DNA from: Deltaproteobacteria bacterium
GTDB taxonomy: Bacteria; Desulfobacterota; Dissulfuribacteria; Dissulfuribacterales; UBA3076
DNA length: 10,681 bases
Direction of reading: 5' to 3'
Assembly: GCA_030618205.1 (NCBI GenBank)
Contig: JAUXDR010000014.1
Span: 1 to 10,681, forward strand
Position 1 is the stretch's first letter, and each line of letters begins with the position of its first letter. Shown piece after piece: positions 1-6,852 of this stretch. The position numbers and the translations under genes are program-made. The notes under the pieces were generated by a model. That model searched no databases. It was not told where the DNA came from and saw nothing but the letters and a program-made list of their open reading frames with translations.

Positions 1-279
1 CAGCCAATCTTCGAGTTTTTTGATGTTCAAGGGACACTCGCGGGATTTCGTTTTCCCGACTATGCCCGCGGTGTTAACGTGCCGGGGTATCACCTCCACT
101 TTCTCACCGAGAACCGGAATGCAGGTGGACACGTACTCGATTGTCGATTGCAATATGGTAAACTGGAAGCCGAACATACGTCGAATTTCCACATGGAACT
201 ACCGAGAGAAGGTGCTTTCCTTAAGGCCGACCTTTCAATAGACCAGGGAGCGGCAGCACATCAAGTGGAGGAACAATAA
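1..279 (+). CDS. budA: alpha-acetolactate decarboxylase, C-terminal part (5' end outside window)
   Basis: The frame is open from base 1 to a TAA at 277-279 and gives 92 residues, so the start lies upstream of the window. The enzyme converts 2-acetolactate to acetoin and CO2 in the cytoplasm. The segment GFRFPDYARGVNVPGYHLHF is characteristic of the family. Histidines 31, 33 and 44 of the fragment have the spacing (0, +2, +13) of the three zinc-binding histidines of the family. A C-terminal Glu (fragment residue 90 or 91) may be the conserved late active-site glutamate. Only about the last third of a protein of roughly 240-260 residues is present. A GTG at 79 lies inside the conserved core and is not a real start. 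The gene converges on the chemotaxis operon and shows no functional link to it. Confidence 0.9.
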   Translation, partial: QPIFEFFDVQGTLAGFRFPDYARGVNVPGYHLHFLTENRNAGGHVLDCRLQYGKLEAEHTSNFHMELPREGAFLKADLSIDQGAAAHQVEEQ

Positions 280-410
280 TAAGTGCAGGAATATAGTCAG
301 ACGCTTGGGCGACGCAAAATGCTCTTATGAGCTTGCTGAAAAATCGCGCTGCAGTTGGTTGGTCTTTTGGATCTCTTGTTGAGTTAGCGCCTTGTAAGGA
401 TGCATAGATA

Positions 411-452
411 ATTGACTATTGAAGATTGACTTGTGATTTTCTTTCAATTGAC
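411..452. repeat. three ATTGAC direct repeats in AT-rich convergent spacer
   Basis: ATTGAC occurs at 411-416, 425-430 and 447-452, in the spacer (280-464) between the acetolactate decarboxylase stop and the operon's last stop codon. The surrounding sequence is AT-rich and low in complexity. No GC-rich stem followed by a T-run was found on either strand in 280-464, so no terminator is annotated for either gene. The repeats may be chance in an AT-rich stretch or a degenerate intergenic repeat family. Confidence 0.4.
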
Positions 453-464
453 AATTTTTAATTC

Positions 465-1373
465 TCAATCCCAGGATTCTACCCGGTTTCGGCCATTTTC
501 TTTGGCCTTATATAGTGCTTTATCAGCACATTCAACTAGCTGCTTGTGATTGCTGATTTGCTCGTGTGGAAATGTGGCAACCCCTAAACTGATGGTGATA
601 TGCAGCACATTGTCCTTATCGCGGACATCACAATGTTCCACCACCTGCCTGAGACGTTCAGCTACATGAAACGCGGCTGGCCCGTCTGTGTGATACAAAA
701 CGACCGCAAACTCTTCACCCCCGTATCTGGCCGCGAAATCGCTGTCTCTTATAGTGTCTTTGATGACTTGCCCAAGATTACTTAATACGATGTCACCTGT
801 TTGATGTCCGTAGGTATCGTTAAATTTCTTAAAATAGTCTATGTCTAATAAAATGCACGATAAAGACTCAAAATACCTTCTTGCGCGTAAAAAGTCTTTT
901 GACAACTGGTCGTGGAAATATCGATGGTTATATAAGCCTGTTAGCCCGTCCTTGTTGGCTAACTCTTGGAGCTGCCTATTCTTTTCCTGAAGGGCTTCAT
1001 AGAGCTGCTTTAATCGTAACTGTATATTCACGCGGACTACCAACTCGCCTTCGTCAAAGGGTTTGGTCACATAATCCAAGGCCCCCAGTTCCAGGCCCCT
1101 TACCTTGTCTGCAGGCTCAGCCTTTGACGTGAGCATAATGATAGGTATCTCTTTGGTGCTGTCCTCCTCTTTCAAATTTTGACATACCTGGTATCCATCC
1201 ATAACCGGCATGATCAAATCCAACAGTATGAGGTCCGGGCATTCGGATTTGGCTGCCTGAAGGCCTGTCAGGCCATCCTGAGCCAAAATGACCTCATGCC
1301 CTTGCTTGGTCAGAATAGTTTTTGCGACGTGGGAAATCAATCGACTATCGTCTACGACAAGTATCTTGGCCAT
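465..1373 (-). CDS. response regulator with GGDEF domain (REC-GGDEF diguanylate cyclase)
   Basis: This 302-residue soluble protein has a receiver domain (about 1-120) and a GGDEF domain (about 140-300), joined by a short helix. The receiver has acidic D8 and D9, phospho-acceptor D52 (LLDLIMP), T82 and K104 (KPF). The GGDEF domain opens with DGLTGLYNHRYF and has the active signature GGEEF at 218-222, so synthesis of c-di-GMP from two GTP is expected. RDSD at 209-212 lies exactly five residues before GGEEF and is an intact RxxD product-inhibition site. The ATG at 1373 has GAGGGG six bases upstream (1380-1385). It is the last gene of the operon, 16 bp after cheB. By inference CheA phosphorylates D52 and activates the enzyme. 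It is PleD/WspR-like in output, but has a single receiver. Confidence 0.93.
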   Translation of the reverse strand: MAKILVVDDSRLISHVAKTILTKQGHEVILAQDGLTGLQAAKSECPDLILLDLIMPVMDGYQVCQNLKEEDSTKEIPIIMLTSKAEPADKVRGLELGALDYVTKPFDEGELVVRVNIQLRLKQLYEALQEKNRQLQELANKDGLTGLYNHRYFHDQLSKDFLRARRYFESLSCILLDIDYFKKFNDTYGHQTGDIVLSNLGQVIKDTIRDSDFAARYGGEEFAVVLYHTDGPAAFHVAERLRQVVEHCDVRDKDNVLHITISLGVATFPHEQISNHKQLVECADKALYKAKENGRNRVESWD

Positions 1374-1389
1374 GCAACACCCCTCATCA

Positions 1390-2502
1390 CTACGTTTCGG
1401 ATTTGCTGCTCACGCCTTGAAGAGATTGGAACGCGGATTTCATATATGCGCTCTCACCACGTAATCGCCCTGACTTGAGCCTTGAAAGAACAATATGCGG
1501 TATGTCATCCAGTGGAGCCACTACTTCAACTGCGCCCCGTTTGATAGCAGCCGCAGGCATGCCAAACACCAATGAGGTGGCTTCGTCCTGTGCAACTGTG
1601 AAGGCACCGGCTTGCCTCATAGCCAGCAGGCCGTCGGCCCCGTCGTCTCCCATCCCTGTCAGGAGTATGCCTATGGCATTGGAGGCTGCGGTCTTTGCAA
1701 CCGAATTGAGCAGCACATCTATAGAAGGACGCTGGTGTTTGACTGGCGGGCCGTTTTGCAGCCGGACGTAATATCCCCTATGGTCCTCGGCCATCTGGAG
1801 GTGCAACCCACCGGGCGCTACCAGCACCTTCCCCCTATCGAGGTGATCACTGTCGTTGGCCTCCTTAATATCCATAGGGAACAATGTGTCCAGCCGTTGG
1901 GCAAAGGCCCTTGTAAAGCGAGCCGGCATATGCTGGGCTATGACAATTCCATTTACATTGGGAGGCATGGACCCCAGTAGTCTTTCTATGGCTCTAGTGC
2001 CGCCTGTAGAGGCGCCGATGGCAATGATCTTATCCGAGTTTGCCATACTTGCCGCCGGAACACGCTTCCCTTGTTTGCCAAATAGGCCATAGGGTTTGAT
2101 CCTGGTCCGGGCTGCCGTTCTTACCTTAGTGATAATCTCGTGCTCCAACTTCCAAAGACCGGTTCTGACGTCCTCTCTAGGTTTGGCAATAAAATCAACA
2201 GCCCCAACATCCAGGGCTTCCAGGGTATGCATGCTATTATTCCGGGTATACGAACTGATCATGATCACCGGAATGGGACGAAAGCGCAACAGGTGTTTTA
2301 GAAATGTGATTCCATTCATTCGAGGCATCTCAACGTCCAGGGTGACCACATCAGGCCTTTTTTCTATGATCATATCCTTGGCATCAAAGGCATCCGAAGC
2401 AGCTCCTACTACCTCAATGTCGGGGGCAGACGATAGCAGGGTCGTCAGCACCGACTGCACAACAGGCGAATCGTCAACAATGAGCACGCGGATCGGTTTC
2501 AT
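1390..2502 (-). CDS. cheB: CheB: receptor methylesterase/deamidase response regulator
   Basis: CheB removes methyl groups from receptor glutamates (and deamidates glutamines) and is activated by CheA. The 370-residue protein is of normal length. The N-terminal receiver has D10, D11, phospho-acceptor D56 (TLDVEMPRMNG), S83/S84 and K107. The C-terminal esterase domain begins near residue 157. Its triad is visible: S165 in GASTGGT, H191 in AQHMP, and D287 in GMGDDGADG. The late stretch GAFTVAQDEATSLVFGMP is also typical. The ATG at 2502 directly follows the cheD stop codon with no spacer and no strong Shine-Dalgarno, which suggests translational coupling. Its expected substrate is the receptor encoded in the same operon, whose C-terminal tether could bind CheB as well as CheR. 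Confidence 0.97.
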   Translation of the reverse strand: MKPIRVLIVDDSPVVQSVLTTLLSSAPDIEVVGAASDAFDAKDMIIEKRPDVVTLDVEMPRMNGITFLKHLLRFRPIPVIMISSYTRNNSMHTLEALDVGAVDFIAKPREDVRTGLWKLEHEIITKVRTAARTRIKPYGLFGKQGKRVPAASMANSDKIIAIGASTGGTRAIERLLGSMPPNVNGIVIAQHMPARFTRAFAQRLDTLFPMDIKEANDSDHLDRGKVLVAPGGLHLQMAEDHRGYYVRLQNGPPVKHQRPSIDVLLNSVAKTAASNAIGILLTGMGDDGADGLLAMRQAGAFTVAQDEATSLVFGMPAAAIKRGAVEVVAPLDDIPHIVLSRLKSGRLRGESAYMKSAFQSLQGVSSKSET

Positions 2503-3087
2503 CTAGAATAGCACCACTTGCGACTTTGCCAGTCGTTCTTGAAAAATCCTTCTTTTATATAAATCTTCGTCTTGGAAGGAACGTTTGTCTTGTCTCATAT
2601 CAAATCGTTTTAAGAGGACTCGATTAGTGTCAGTAAAAAAGAGTATCTTTCTGCCGGCATTGCCACCCACATCCACCTTTACGGCAGGAATACCTTCCAG
2701 CTCCAGGAATTTTTTTGCGAAACGAATATTGGACCCTGCAATATCGCCATCATCCCTTCTGAATTTCAGTACATTCCCCCCCCCGAAGACCTTGGCCCGA
2801 AGCCCTTTTCTCCGTGCTCCTAACCTAATAAGCTCCCCGATCAACAGCTCCATGGCAAACATACCATACCGGGCGACCTCAGAAGATAGGATTTCATCAG
2901 GATGAACCATTCCCGGAAGTAAAAAATGGTTCATCCCTGCTACTTTTATTTTTTCGTCATAGATGCAGGTGGTAATGCAGGAGCCGACAATGGTGTGAAG
3001 TACCTCACTATTTTGAGTGGCAAAATATTCACCTGCCATGAGCATTATAACTGGTTTTTTTAGGCCGTGGCTGTAAAATCGGTTCAA
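2503..3087 (-). CDS. cheD: CheD: receptor glutamine deamidase
   Basis: CheD deamidates receptor glutamines and in many bacteria is controlled by CheC. With the start chosen here the protein has 194 residues. The catalytic set is visible: C37 in TIVGSCITTC, H54 in MNHFLLPG, and T32 before the cysteine; KVFGGGNVL is also family-typical. I chose the TTG at 3087 because AGAAGG stands nine bases upstream, it begins four bases after the cheR stop, and the first residues (NRFYSHGL) resemble the N-terminal NRYYD-type segment of proteobacterial CheDs. Another TTG at 3132 would overlap cheR by 41 bp and add 15 atypical residues; the ATG at 3045 would cut into the conserved N-terminus. The gene contains a run of nine G on its coding strand. 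No cheC or cheX is present in the window. Confidence 0.92.
   Translation of the reverse strand: MNRFYSHGLKKPVIMLMAGEYFATQNSEVLHTIVGSCITTCIYDEKIKVAGMNHFLLPGMVHPDEILSSEVARYGMFAMELLIGELIRLGARRKGLRAKVFGGGNVLKFRRDDGDIAGSNIRFAKKFLELEGIPAVKVDVGGNAGRKILFFTDTNRVLLKRFDMRQDKRSFQDEDLYKRRIFQERLAKSQVVLF
2776..2784. repeat. nine-base C/G homopolymer inside cheD
   Basis: Nine consecutive C on the plus strand (G on the coding strand) encode the three glycines of the FGGGNVL motif in CheD. Gaining or losing one base would frameshift the second half of the protein. It is both a possible slippage site and a possible sequencing-error site. Confidence 0.85.
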
Positions 3088-3091
3088 AAAT

Positions 3092-3925
3092 CTAACCCTT
3101 CTTTTGATAGGTGAAATAACCCACCAAGGCAAAACGGTCGTCGACGCCGATCAGAGACTCGGAAGCTCCGAGGCACAGGAATCCATCTCGTTCTAAAATG
3201 TGGAAGAAATTATCTATAAGCCTTTTCTTGACTTCTATATCAAAATATATCATCACATTCCGGCAAAAAATAATGTCTACAGGGCTCCTAAATGGAAAGC
3301 CACGATCGACAAAGTTGAGCCTGCGAAACAGCAGTTTTTTTCTTAAGTCTTCCCTGACCAGGAAAAATCCGGAGTTTTTTCCCGTGCCTTTTGTGAAATA
3401 TTTGTTGAGGTATTCCATTGGGACCTGTTGTATACACTCCTTTGAATATATGCCCCTATAAGCGATTTTGAGAGCATCGGTATCAACATCGCTGGCCAAG
3501 ATCCTGATGTCCCAGGCGTGGTCCCCCTTAAACATCTCGTTTACGACCATGGCAATACTGTAAGCTTCCTGGCCTGTGGCGCATCCGGCAGACCATATGC
3601 GCAGCTTCTTGGCGGTGTCTTTCCGGGTTGCCACTTGAGGCAATACGACGTTGACCAAAAGCTCAAACTGTTTTGGGTGCCTGAAAAAGGCGGATTGGTC
3701 GACTGTAATCGTATTTATGAGTTGCCTTAATTCCCATCCACTTTTTTTGTCTTGGAGAAGGTAACGATAATATTCGCTATATGATTCTAATCCAAGACTA
3801 TTTACTCTGGAGGCCAACTTTCGTTGCAAAGTCGCCTTTTTTGTATGAACAAACGAGACGCCAACATGTTTTTTGACCAGGCGCCTGAATAATTCAAATT
3901 CTTTTTCCAACAGGCGCTCCACCAT
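3092..3925 (-). CDS. cheR: CheR: receptor glutamate methyltransferase
   Basis: CheR methylates receptor glutamates using S-adenosylmethionine. The 277-residue length is normal. An N-terminal helical domain (about 1-85) ends with TVDQSAFFRHP. The SAM-binding fold follows with WSAGCATGQEAYSIAM at 111-126, acidic SDVDTDAL near 145-152, and CRNVMIYFD at 221-229. The beta-subdomain loop GTGKNSG (180-186) has the same length, as I recall it, as the GTGPHEG loop of Salmonella CheR. That is the form associated with binding a receptor C-terminal pentapeptide, and it fits the GFEEF tail of the receptor in this operon. The ATG at 3925 lies 18 bp after the cheW stop. The end overlaps only the rejected longer cheD start. 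Confidence 0.97.
   Translation of the reverse strand: MVERLLEKEFELFRRLVKKHVGVSFVHTKKATLQRKLASRVNSLGLESYSEYYRYLLQDKKSGWELRQLINTITVDQSAFFRHPKQFELLVNVVLPQVATRKDTAKKLRIWSAGCATGQEAYSIAMVVNEMFKGDHAWDIRILASDVDTDALKIAYRGIYSKECIQQVPMEYLNKYFTKGTGKNSGFFLVREDLRKKLLFRRLNFVDRGFPFRSPVDIIFCRNVMIYFDIEVKKRLIDNFFHILERDGFLCLGASESLIGVDDRFALVGYFTYQKKG
3097..3102 (-). promoter_or_regulatory. Shine-Dalgarno (AGAAGG) deciding the cheD TTG start
   Basis: AGAAGG on the minus strand lies inside the last codons of cheR, nine bases before the TTG at 3087. It favours that codon over the upstream TTG at 3132 and the downstream ATG at 3045. Confidence 0.6.
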
Positions 3926-3943
3926 AAGAACACACCATGCTGA

Positions 3944-4396
3944 TCAGGCAGCATCCAGGATTTCGAGTTCTTCAGGACTCAAGAGTCGATCTATATCCAA
4001 CAGGACTATAAGCTCATTTTCCTTTTTCCCAATCCCTTTCATATATTCGGTCTTTATACCAGGAGAAAAATTGGAGGTAGCTTGAACTTCTTCGGGGAGG
4101 ATTTCCAGCACGTCGGAGATCTCATCTACAATAACCCCCATAGCTCTTCCCGATATCTCCATTACAATGATTGTATGGAAGGGAGTGTACTTGGTTTCCG
4201 GCAGGTTAAACTTTTCCCTCAAATCAAATACGGGCAAGACAACACCCCTCAGATTAATGATCCCCTTGATGAACCCTCTCATGTTGGGAAGAGGTGTGAT
4301 CTTTCTATAACTGACGACCTCTTTTATCTTGAGGATTTCAATCCCAAACGTCTGTTCATTTATTGAAAGGATGACATATTGCGGAGTTTCAGACAT
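3944..4396 (-). CDS. cheW: CheW: coupling protein between receptor and CheA
   Basis: CheW links the receptor signalling tip to the P5 domain of CheA in the membrane-associated array. The 150-residue protein is a single CheW domain of normal size. It begins with YVILSINEQTFGIEILKIKEV, has the conserved PLPNMRGFIKGIINLRG segment (NLRG at 48-51) with PVFDLREKF after it, and a late VDEISDVLEI. The start overlaps the receptor stop as TAATG. GAGGA, five bases before the ATG (4402-4406), is supplied by the receptor's last codons, so the two are probably translationally coupled. It is the only free-standing CheW here; CheA has its own CheW-like domain. Confidence 0.97.
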   Translation of the reverse strand: MSETPQYVILSINEQTFGIEILKIKEVVSYRKITPLPNMRGFIKGIINLRGVVLPVFDLREKFNLPETKYTPFHTIIVMEISGRAMGVIVDEISDVLEILPEEVQATSNFSPGIKTEYMKGIGKKENELIVLLDIDRLLSPEELEILDAA

Positions 4397-6708
4397 TAAA
4401 ATTCCTCAAACCCTTCATCCAGCTCTTTTTCTATCAAGTCTTTCTCCTTATCTTCAATGGGATGCTGAATGGCCAGCTCTTCACGCAAAGGCTTTGTGGT
4501 AAGCGGTTTACTTCTTCGCCTCTCCTTCTTTAAAGTCGGCGTATTCTTTTTGAAACTGAAATTTTTAACCTCGATATCGCCCTGATCACCCAATATGAAC
4601 TTATCGGTCACGCCTTGTAACAGAGTGGCTTTTTCGTTGAGTTGTTCTGTAGCACCTGCCAGTTCATCCACTAATGCTGCATCATGTTCAACAACATCAC
4701 TCATCTCACTCATTCCCTGGCCAATTTGCTCAACTCCTCTTGAGCTTTCCTGCGTGGCCAAGGAGACCTCACCGAGAGCATCGGAGGCCTGTTTAATGGT
4801 TTGGATGATCTTCTTAAATCCGTTCTCCAGTTGGCCAACCCATTCTTTGCCCGTGTTAACCCTTTCCATAATATCGCGGACAAGGCTTTGAATATCCTTG
4901 GACGCGCTAGAGCTTCTTCTTGCAAGGTTTCGAACTTCGTCTGCAACTACGGCAAACCCCCTGCCGTGCTCTCCGGCTCGTGCCGCTTCCACGGCAGCAT
5001 TTATAGAAAGAAGGTTGGTCTGAAAGGTTATCTCGTTGATCAAATCCATCATCTCAACTATCTTGCGGCTACCTTCCGCCATTTCGTTCATGGCCTCGGT
5101 TGTCTTTTCGACTGTATTCCCGCTTTCCACGGCCACTGCTACCGCATCCTTTGAAAGACTATCGGCTTGCCGTGTATTGGCGGCGTTCTGGTTGATGCTG
5201 GATACAAGTTCTTCCACGGTTGCGCTCGTCTCTTCGATAGTGGCAGCCTGTTGCTGGGAGCGTTGCGAAAGCTCCTGGTTTCCTTGAGAGATGTGCCTGA
5301 CACCCTTGATCACTGTGAGAGCGGCGTTTTTCGTCTGCCCAATAAGCTTCTCCATGCGGTCAACAGTCTCGTTGGTCCTTTTAACCAGCCGGTCCATTGC
5401 ATCATTTCCGCCACTCATTTCGGCCCTTACTGTTAGGTCTCCTTTGGCAACTTTCTTCAAGATATTTGAGAGGTTTTCGACCCTGCTCTGTAACTTCTCC
5501 TTTTCTTCTTCTTCCCTGAGAAGAGAATTCTTGAGCACGGATTCTGCCTTGACCTCCTTGGAGATATCGCGCATAATTTCGAACCCGCCCAGGATCTTGC
5601 CCGAAGAGTCCAATAGGGTAGCACCACTCGCCATAATGGGGACTTCTTTGCCTTCAGCGTTTTTCAGGGTGACCTTCTGACCAGAGGTAACTTCTCCTGT
5701 TCTCATGGCCTTTTTTATTGGGCATGACGTGCGGCACATATCGCTGTTGAATACCTCTTCACAGGTCCTCTTGCCCTGGACCTCCTCGGGCCGGACACCG
5801 GCAAGTTTGGCAGCCGCATCATTTATGTAGGTTATCTTCATATCAGGATCGACCATAAGAAAGGCATCCGTGATACCCAGGCTGAGGCTGTTGGCATATT
5901 CAATGCGGTCGCGGATGTTCTTGATCATCTGGTTAAAATTCCGAGTCAACCTCCCAATGGAGTCCCGGGAATCATCGTGGACTTCGACGCTGATATCGCC
6001 TGCCGAGACCTGGCCCGTTTTTTCTGCCAGGGATTTGATGCGCCGGGTTACAAGTCGACTAAACAGGAAGTTCATTACAAGTATGATCCCGATGATCTCC
6101 ACAATACAAAATATGATAAAGCGATTTCTGGCTGAAACGAGAGAGGCATAAACCTCTGTTACGGAGTGTTTCACGACCATGGCACCCAGCACTTTTTTAC
6201 TTTTCCCGTGGCAGTGATGACAACCGCTCTCGTTCAAAAGGGGCATCATGGTGACCAGGAAGGCCTCCTTATCTCTGATTTCCATGAGGAGTTCTTTAGG
6301 CGACTGTCCTGTGCTTATTGCGTCGGCAAGGGCTTTCAGAGTCTTTTCCCCCCATAAATATTGCGTGATGCCGGTATGAATGCGGTCCTCTTCTGAGGCA
6401 TAGGTAAGGTTCTGGCGAAAGTCGCATATATAAACCTCAACGCCTTCCATATGCTCTTTGATGTCCTTCAGTTGAGCTTCAACTGTCTTGCTGTCCCCAA
6501 CTGACATGGGATATTTGATGGCACTGTATGTGTTTTCGAGCAGGCCCTGACTCGATTGTTCCACCTGATTCAAGACGCTTTCAGTATGAAAAGACAGGGC
6601 TTCATAAAGGAACAAGCCGGTAAATACTCCGACCACCATGATTGTTGCTACAAGGATCTTGACACGCAGTCCAGTTCCTTTCACCAGTTTATCTATCCAG
6701 TTTATCAT
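4396..6708 (-). CDS. methyl-accepting chemotaxis protein with periplasmic c-haem motif, HAMP-PAS-HAMP and CheR/CheB tether
   Basis: This 770-residue membrane receptor has TM1 at about 16-38, a periplasmic domain to about 196, and TM2 at about 197-216. The periplasmic domain contains one CxxCH motif, CHHCH at 163-167, near its end and before the beta-strand GAMVVKHSV. This is like the c-haem PAS-like sensor domains known from Geobacter sulfurreducens receptors. Then follow HAMP (about 217-268), a PAS domain (about 270-386) with cysteines 316, 325 and 329, a second HAMP-like segment (about 405-457) and the signalling hairpin. The hairpin aligns without gaps to my recollection of E. coli Tsr on both arms, so it is the 36-heptad class; the tip reads EITFQTNLLSINAAVEAARAG. 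A charged tail ends in GFEEF, matching the x-[FHWY]-x-x-[FHWY] tether. I chose the ATG at 6708 over 6729 because AGAGGTGA precedes it. Confidence 0.96.
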   Translation of the reverse strand: MINWIDKLVKGTGLRVKILVATIMVVGVFTGLFLYEALSFHTESVLNQVEQSSQGLLENTYSAIKYPMSVGDSKTVEAQLKDIKEHMEGVEVYICDFRQNLTYASEEDRIHTGITQYLWGEKTLKALADAISTGQSPKELLMEIRDKEAFLVTMMPLLNESGCHHCHGKSKKVLGAMVVKHSVTEVYASLVSARNRFIIFCIVEIIGIILVMNFLFSRLVTRRIKSLAEKTGQVSAGDISVEVHDDSRDSIGRLTRNFNQMIKNIRDRIEYANSLSLGITDAFLMVDPDMKITYINDAAAKLAGVRPEEVQGKRTCEEVFNSDMCRTSCPIKKAMRTGEVTSGQKVTLKNAEGKEVPIMASGATLLDSSGKILGGFEIMRDISKEVKAESVLKNSLLREEEEKEKLQSRVENLSNILKKVAKGDLTVRAEMSGGNDAMDRLVKRTNETVDRMEKLIGQTKNAALTVIKGVRHISQGNQELSQRSQQQAATIEETSATVEELVSSINQNAANTRQADSLSKDAVAVAVESGNTVEKTTEAMNEMAEGSRKIVEMMDLINEITFQTNLLSINAAVEAARAGEHGRGFAVVADEVRNLARRSSSASKDIQSLVRDIMERVNTGKEWVGQLENGFKKIIQTIKQASDALGEVSLATQESSRGVEQIGQGMSEMSDVVEHDAALVDELAGATEQLNEKATLLQGVTDKFILGDQGDIEVKNFSFKKNTPTLKKERRRSKPLTTKPLREELAIQHPIEDKEKDLIEKELDEGFEEF

Positions 6709-6712
6709 GACT

Positions 6713-6720
6713 TCACCTCT
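6713..6720 (-). promoter_or_regulatory. Shine-Dalgarno (AGAGGTGA) deciding the receptor start
   Basis: AGAGGTGA on the minus strand is five to seven bases before the ATG at 6708. It lies inside the 7-codon extension that the ATG at 6729 would give, which has no comparable ribosome site. The extension would add MIHRGEV. Confidence 0.7.
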
Positions 6721-6852
6721 ATGGATCATGAAATCGGATGCTGGATGTATGAATCGAGTTCGTATAATTATCCAGTATCGTTTTGGTTGGCATGGTCCGT
6801 CCTACGGCTTCAGGATCATAATGCAAAAATAGAAATTCCTATAACGATAAAG

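Noticed and set aside
20..241. Plus-strand open frame of 73 codons at the left end
   Set aside because: It is in a different frame from the recognisable acetolactate decarboxylase that fills the same bases.
327..407. Small 26-codon plus-strand ORF after the decarboxylase gene
   Set aside because: No ribosome site, no recognisable product, and length expected by chance in a spacer. A vague resemblance of its start to insertion-sequence ends could not be supported.
1475..1980. Overlapping plus-strand open frames opposite cheB
   Set aside because: They mirror the CheB esterase domain, whose catalytic triad is intact on the minus strand; composition is that of a reverse-strand shadow.
3088..3132. 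Longer cheD start at the TTG of 3132
   Set aside because: It overlaps cheR by 41 bp, adds an atypical MPWWVISPIKRR-type extension and has a poorer ribosome site than the TTG at 3087.
6825..6842. Weak stem (ATAG/CTAT) followed by five T on the minus strand just after the cytochrome stop, terminator-like
   Set aside because: The stem is about five AT-rich pairs, too weak for an intrinsic terminator, and the operon appears to continue.
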